Source: CAYYGL01 sp964471235
Lineage (GTDB): Bacteria > Calditrichota > Calditrichia > RBG-13-44-9 > J075
DNA: 7,159 nt
Reading direction: 5' to 3'
NCBI GenBank assembly: GCA_964471235.1
Contig: CAYYGL010000221.1
Location: 1 to 7,159, forward strand
Below are positions 4,177-7,159 of the stretch, in pieces (position 1 is the first letter of the stretch; every line of letters starts with the position of its first letter). The position numbers and the translations under genes were made by a program. Below the pieces are notes generated by a model. That model searched no databases, had not been told where the DNA came from, and saw nothing but the letters and a program-made list of their open reading frames with translations.

Positions 4177-6722
4177 AAATTCCTCGATTTCATCCCCGCG
4201 CCCAATGGGTCTGGCGTCAGCGTGGATTGCGCACTCCCCGTTTCGGGGAAAAATTGCAGCGAGTTGAGGAGGAAGCCAACCGCTACCTGCTCTTCCGCCG
4301 GGTGTTCACCCTGAAAGAATCCCCTGAACAGGCTGAAGGCTTCATCTCGGTGGACGGGCGTTACCAGCTCTTTGTGAATGGCGAGCGTATTGGTCGGGGA
4401 CCGGCGCGCTGCTTTCCGGAGTGGCAGGATGTGGATCCGTACGATTTAACCCCTTATCTAATGCCCGGAGACAATGTGCTGGCAGTGATCGCCCACTCCT
4501 ACGGTAAAAATACCGCCTGGTATGAACTTCCCGGCTGGGAAGCAGGTAGCGCTTTTGGCTGCGGCGGGTTTTTCTTCCAGGGGGAGGTGGTAAACCATGG
4601 TAAGTCGCTGTCACTGGATACCCCGGAAAGCTGGCGCTGCCGGGAAGCCGAATCCTGGCAGCGGGATACCCCAACAGGCAGCCTGGGCTATATGGAAATT
4701 TTCGATGCCACAACATTTCCCACAGATTGGCTCGATCCCGGTTTTGATGACCGCGACTGGCAAACCCCGGAGGTGTTGCAAATTCCGGCTCGCAACTTTG
4801 CCCAGGATGTCATCCCTTTTCCTGTGATGACCCGGCGGGATATCCCTTACCTGCGCGAGGAACAGCGATTTCCGGCGACGGTAATCGCTACCGGCGAGGT
4901 GCAAAATGTTCCCTTCGCCAATGACGTGGCAGCCGCAATGATGAAGGAGACCCTCCTGCCATTGCAGGACTGCCGGGTGGAAGGAGCAGAAATCTTGCTC
5001 TCCGGGACTGGTGGGATGACGGTCTCTACCACGGATGCCCGCAGCGTGAGCCTGACGCTGGATTTTGGCGGGATCGTCTGCGGGAGGGTCTTTTTTGATG
5101 TGAGCGGAAACGCCGGGGCGATTATCGACTTCAGTTATGGGGAACGGCGCCTGGATGACGGTCGGGTGCACATCCCGGAAGGCATCCCCGGTTTTGATGC
5201 CCCGCCCGGGCACCGCTATATCCTGCGGGATGGAAGACAACGGTGGGAACAATTCGATTGGGCAGGCTTNNNNNNNNNNTACCTGCAAATCACCATCCGA
5301 AATGCCCGGGAAGTGCAGTTTCATCGCATCGCTGTGACCAGCAGCGGCTATCCGGTGGAACCGCGGGGCAGCTTTTCCTGTTCCGATAAACGCCTTTCCC
5401 GGCTCTGGCAAACCGGTGCCAACACGGTGCGTCTCTGCATGCACGACGCCTACATCGACTGCCCCTCCCGGGAGCAGCGCCAGTGGGTGGGCGACGGCTA
5501 CGTGCAGATGCTGGTCAATTTTGTTGCGTTTGGCGATGCAGCCCTGGCGGCTAAACTGCTCCGCCAGACCGCCCAATCGCAGTTGCGCACCGGCTTAACC
5601 ACCATGGCAGTGGTGGGCGACTTTTCCGCCGCCAACTTTACCAATATCCCCGATTTCACCCTTTACTGGATGATGGAATTGGAGCAATACCTGCTCTATA
5701 CCGGCGACAATGCCCTGGCAGCGGAACTATTTCCCGCAGTCATCAAAGCGGTGGGATGGTTTGAGCCGTTTGTGAACGGAGAAAACCTGCTCACCGATGT
5801 GCCCCACTGGATTTTCATCGACTGGGCGGAACTGGATAAGCAGGGGCAGATCACCGCGCTGAACTGCCAGTTTGTGCGGGCGCTAACAGCCGCCGCCGCA
5901 TTAGCAGATGTGGCCGGCATACCCACCTACGGCAAACGGTATCGACAGCTTGCCAAACGAATGCGCTCTGCAGTCAACAAGCAATTATGGGACAGAACCC
6001 GCGGATTGTATGTGGATTGCCGGCATAATGGCAAGAAAAGCCGCCGCCTCAGCCAGCAGAGCAATGCCGCGGCAATTGCCTTTGATGTGGCACCGAAATC
6101 CCGATGGGAAAATATTCTGCGTTACATTGGCGACGATGAACACCTCGTTCTCACCCGCTGGAGCAGTCGGGTGAATGAGCCGGCGTCGTTTGATGAGCAA
6201 TCCGATGTGGTGATGGCGCAGCCTTTTTACTGTCATCATCTCCACCATGCGCTGGCAAAAACCGGGATGTATTCTCGAATGCTGGCGAACATCCGCCGCT
6301 GGGAAGAGCTGGATGCCGAGGGAAACGGTACCTTTCGGGAAACCTGGCAGAGCGATGACATCACCAGCCTCTGCCACGGCTGGTCTGCTACCCCCACCTA
6401 TGACTTATCCACCTACCTGCTGGGAATCAAACCCATAGCCCCGGGATTTCGGGAGTTTGCCGTCACCGTGCCGGTGGCTCCATTCGATTTGCCGAAATGG
6501 GCAAAGGGAAAGATGCCGTCCCCAAGGGGCGATATCCCGGTTTCCTGGCAGCGGGAAGATCAACGCATCCGGTATACTCTCACCATACCCGAGGGAACGC
6601 AAGCAAGGGTGATACCACCGGAATCCACCGTGGGAATTGAATGGGAGTTAACAGCGGATGGGAATCCCTTAACGGAAGAAACCGTGCTGGCTCCCGGGGA
6701 ACATGTGATCCTGGTAGAATGA
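4173..6722 (+). CDS. GH78 alpha-L-rhamnosidase, probably cytoplasmic (contains assembly gap)
   Basis: The 849-residue enzyme should cleave terminal alpha-L-rhamnose from glycosides. The inferred order is: N-terminal beta-sandwich modules (about 30-390), with SVDGRYQLFVNGERIGRGPA (59-78) typical of the rhamnosidase N domain; the (alpha/alpha)6 catalytic barrel (about 395-745); and a C-terminal beta domain (about 750-849). The GH78 acidic motif reads DCPSREQRQWVGD (429-441), placing D429, E434 and D441 at the same spacing as D567, E572 and D579 of Bacillus RhaB. E723 in TFRETW matches the fourth carboxylate (E841), and SATPTYDL (738-745) is also family-like. All four expected residues are therefore present. 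There is no signal peptide at the GTG start, which is supported by GGAGG at 4161-4165 with a 7-nt spacer. Residues 366-369 are unknown (10 Ns). The gene is the last of the apparent operon and overlaps the hydrolase by 4 nt. Confidence 0.93.
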   Translation: MKIPRFHPRAQWVWRQRGLRTPRFGEKLQRVEEEANRYLLFRRVFTLKESPEQAEGFISVDGRYQLFVNGERIGRGPARCFPEWQDVDPYDLTPYLMPGDNVLAVIAHSYGKNTAWYELPGWEAGSAFGCGGFFFQGEVVNHGKSLSLDTPESWRCREAESWQRDTPTGSLGYMEIFDATTFPTDWLDPGFDDRDWQTPEVLQIPARNFAQDVIPFPVMTRRDIPYLREEQRFPATVIATGEVQNVPFANDVAAAMMKETLLPLQDCRVEGAEILLSGTGGMTVSTTDARSVSLTLDFGGIVCGRVFFDVSGNAGAIIDFSYGERRLDDGRVHIPEGIPGFDAPPGHRYILRDGRQRWEQFDWAGXXXXYLQITIRNAREVQFHRIAVTSSGYPVEPRGSFSCSDKRLSRLWQTGANTVRLCMHDAYIDCPSREQRQWVGDGYVQMLVNFVAFGDAALAAKLLRQTAQSQLRTGLTTMAVVGDFSAANFTNIPDFTLYWMMELEQYLLYTGDNALAAELFPAVIKAVGWFEPFVNGENLLTDVPHWIFIDWAELDKQGQITALNCQFVRALTAAAALADVAGIPTYGKRYRQLAKRMRSAVNKQLWDRTRGLYVDCRHNGKKSRRLSQQSNAAAIAFDVAPKSRWENILRYIGDDEHLVLTRWSSRVNEPASFDEQSDVVMAQPFYCHHLHHALAKTGMYSRMLANIRRWEELDAEGNGTFRETWQSDDITSLCHGWSATPTYDLSTYLLGIKPIAPGFREFAVTVPVAPFDLPKWAKGKMPSPRGDIPVSWQREDQRIRYTLTIPEGTQARVIPPESTVGIEWELTADGNPLTEETVLAPGEHVILVE
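5270..5279. other. Assembly gap of 10 Ns inside the GH78 gene
   Basis: Ten unknown bases interrupt the rhamnosidase gene at codons 366-369. The frame is the same on both sides, so this is a scaffolding gap and not evidence of a broken gene. Many GH78 proteins read G-F-R-Y-[VL] at this position, which here would need only four unknown bases, so the length of 10 may be a placeholder. Confidence 0.95.
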
Positions 6723-6793
6723 GTGGATCTTATGTGCGGCGGGTATCCATTCTTATACCAGTAGCAGCAAGCTTCAGCTTCGGATTTTACCTC

Positions 6794-6817
6794 GTTGTGA
6801 AACTCCGGTTTCACAAC
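6794..6817. repeat. Perfect inverted repeat with 9-bp arms
   Basis: GTTGTGAAA (6794-6802) and TTTCACAAC (6809-6817) are exact reverse complements around the 6-base loop CTCCGG. It starts about 70 bp after the rhamnosidase stop. There is no T-run on either side, so it is a possible factor-dependent terminator or mRNA 3'-end stabiliser, or a copy of a dispersed palindromic element. Only one copy is present in this window. Confidence 0.7.
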
Positions 6818-6900
6818 ACCACAGGAAGAGAAACTTTGTTTCGCCGGCAATGCCCGTTTCTGACGGGTTAGTAACAGGTTTCGGCGCTATGGTGCGCAGG

Positions 6901-6952
6901 GTCAAAACAAGTTTTGACGCTCCAAGTTTTGACGCCCCAAGTTTTGACGCTA
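6901..6952. repeat. 18-bp palindrome running into three 15-bp tandem repeats
   Basis: Units CAAGTTTTGACGCTC (6908-6922), CAAGTTTTGACGCCC (6923-6937) and CAAGTTTTGACGCTA (6938-6952) differ only in their last two bases. The first overlaps the perfect 8-2-8 palindrome GTCAAAACAAGTTTTGAC (6901-6918). Each unit contains TTGACG, one base off a -35 consensus, at 6914, 6929 and 6944. A poor -10-like TACTTT (6968-6973) lies 18 bp after the last. The array may be a dispersed repeat or part of the regulatory region of the dipeptidase gene. Confidence 0.85.
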
Positions 6953-6998
6953 CTCATCTTGCGGATTTACTTTCACCTAAAAACAACAGGAAAAAACG

Positions 6999-7159
6999 AT
7001 GAACGAATATGCTATGGCTCTCCATCGGGAAAGCATTATTATTGACGGATTGAATGCCAGTTTTTTTCTCAATCCGGAAGTTTTACAGCGCCTGCGGAAA
7101 GGCGGCATTACCGCGGTAAACGGCACCATCGCCGCCTGGCATAACTATACGGAAACCGT
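6999..7159 (+). CDS. M19 membrane-dipeptidase-family protein (5' part, cut by window end)
   Basis: The 53 complete codons start with ATG at 6999, with AGGA (6988-6991) seven nt upstream. The text IIIDGLNASFFLNPEVLQRLRKGGITAVNGTIAAWHNYTET resembles the N-terminus of peptidase M19 (renal/membrane dipeptidase) proteins, which are metal-dependent TIM-barrel hydrolases of dipeptides and related amides. The normal first metal motif D-G-H-N-D reads D16-G-L-N-A here, so the usual His and Asp ligands are Leu18 and Ala20. This suggests a non-canonical M19 subgroup with an altered metal site; the remaining ligands are beyond the window. No signal peptide is seen. A 276-bp gap separates it from the rhamnosidase gene, so membership of the same operon is uncertain. 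Confidence 0.72.
   Translation, partial: MNEYAMALHRESIIIDGLNASFFLNPEVLQRLRKGGITAVNGTIAAWHNYTET

Larger units (their letters stand above)
6723..6998. other. Repeat-rich intergenic region before the dipeptidase gene
   Basis: No supported gene lies here. It contains the perfect hairpin at 6794-6817, a smaller hairpin CCCGT-TTCTG-ACGGG (6853-6867), and a palindrome plus three 15-bp repeats (6901-6952). Neither hairpin is followed by a clear T-run, so a classical terminator for the operon is not evident. The promoter of the dipeptidase gene must lie here if that gene is expressed separately. Confidence 0.6.

Noticed and set aside
5270..5279. Possible frameshift or broken rhamnosidase gene at the N run
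   Set aside because: The frame is the same on both sides and family motifs continue downstream; the Ns are an assembly gap.
4611..5576. Long minus-strand open frame (321 codons) opposite the rhamnosidase gene
   Set aside because: It lies wholly inside a GH78 gene with an intact motif set, spans the N gap, and its translation shows no recognisable family. It is a shadow of a GC-rich gene.
6641..6871. Plus-strand open frame running past the end of the rhamnosidase gene into the intergenic hairpin
   Set aside because: It overlaps the 3' end of GH78 in another frame, encodes the inverted repeat as protein, and lacks a plausible start.

Overview
The window looks like a piece of a draft or metagenome-derived bacterial scaffold (it contains a 10-N gap at 5270-5279). 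It holds one plus-strand catabolic-looking gene cluster with its own regulator. No phage, transposon, CRISPR, rRNA or tRNA was recognised. The host cannot be fixed from sequence alone. The AT-rich intergenic DNA full of heptamer and 15-mer tandem repeats, the GGAGG-type Shine-Dalgarno sites and the mid-range GC genes would suit an uncultivated Gram-negative lineage such as the FCB/Calditrichota area. That placement is a low-confidence inference.

Layout: (i) 1-150: possible 3' tail of an upstream gene, then an AT-rich promoter carrying an operator-like palindrome. (ii) 151-720: TetR-family repressor. (iii) 721-1259: a long non-coding stretch with a second promoter carrying a near-copy of the same operator (889-906), followed by a leader of about 340 nt rich in inverted repeats. 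(iv) 1260-2828: LcfB-like acyl-CoA ligase. (v) 2821-3282: SnoaL/NTF2-like small protein, overlapping the ligase by 8 nt. (vi) 3274-3371: array of 14 heptamers between genes. (vii) 3376-4176: alpha/beta hydrolase. (viii) 4173-6722: GH78 alpha-L-rhamnosidase, overlapping the hydrolase by 4 nt and interrupted by the gap. (ix) 6723-6998: repeat-rich intergenic DNA with a perfect hairpin and three 15-bp repeats. (x) 6999-7159: 5' part of an M19 membrane-dipeptidase-family gene, cut by the window end.

How the parts may work together: the two promoters share one architecture (TTGCC -35 box, operator in the spacer, A/T-rich -10 box), so the TetR protein most likely represses both itself and the ligase-to-rhamnosidase operon. 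The operon combines a rhamnosidase, a serine hydrolase and an acyl-CoA ligase, with no secretion signals visible. This is the set needed to take apart an acylated or lipid-linked rhamnoside inside the cell: remove rhamnose, hydrolyse an ester, activate the freed acid as a CoA thioester. This pathway is a hypothesis built from gene content and is not shown by the sequence.
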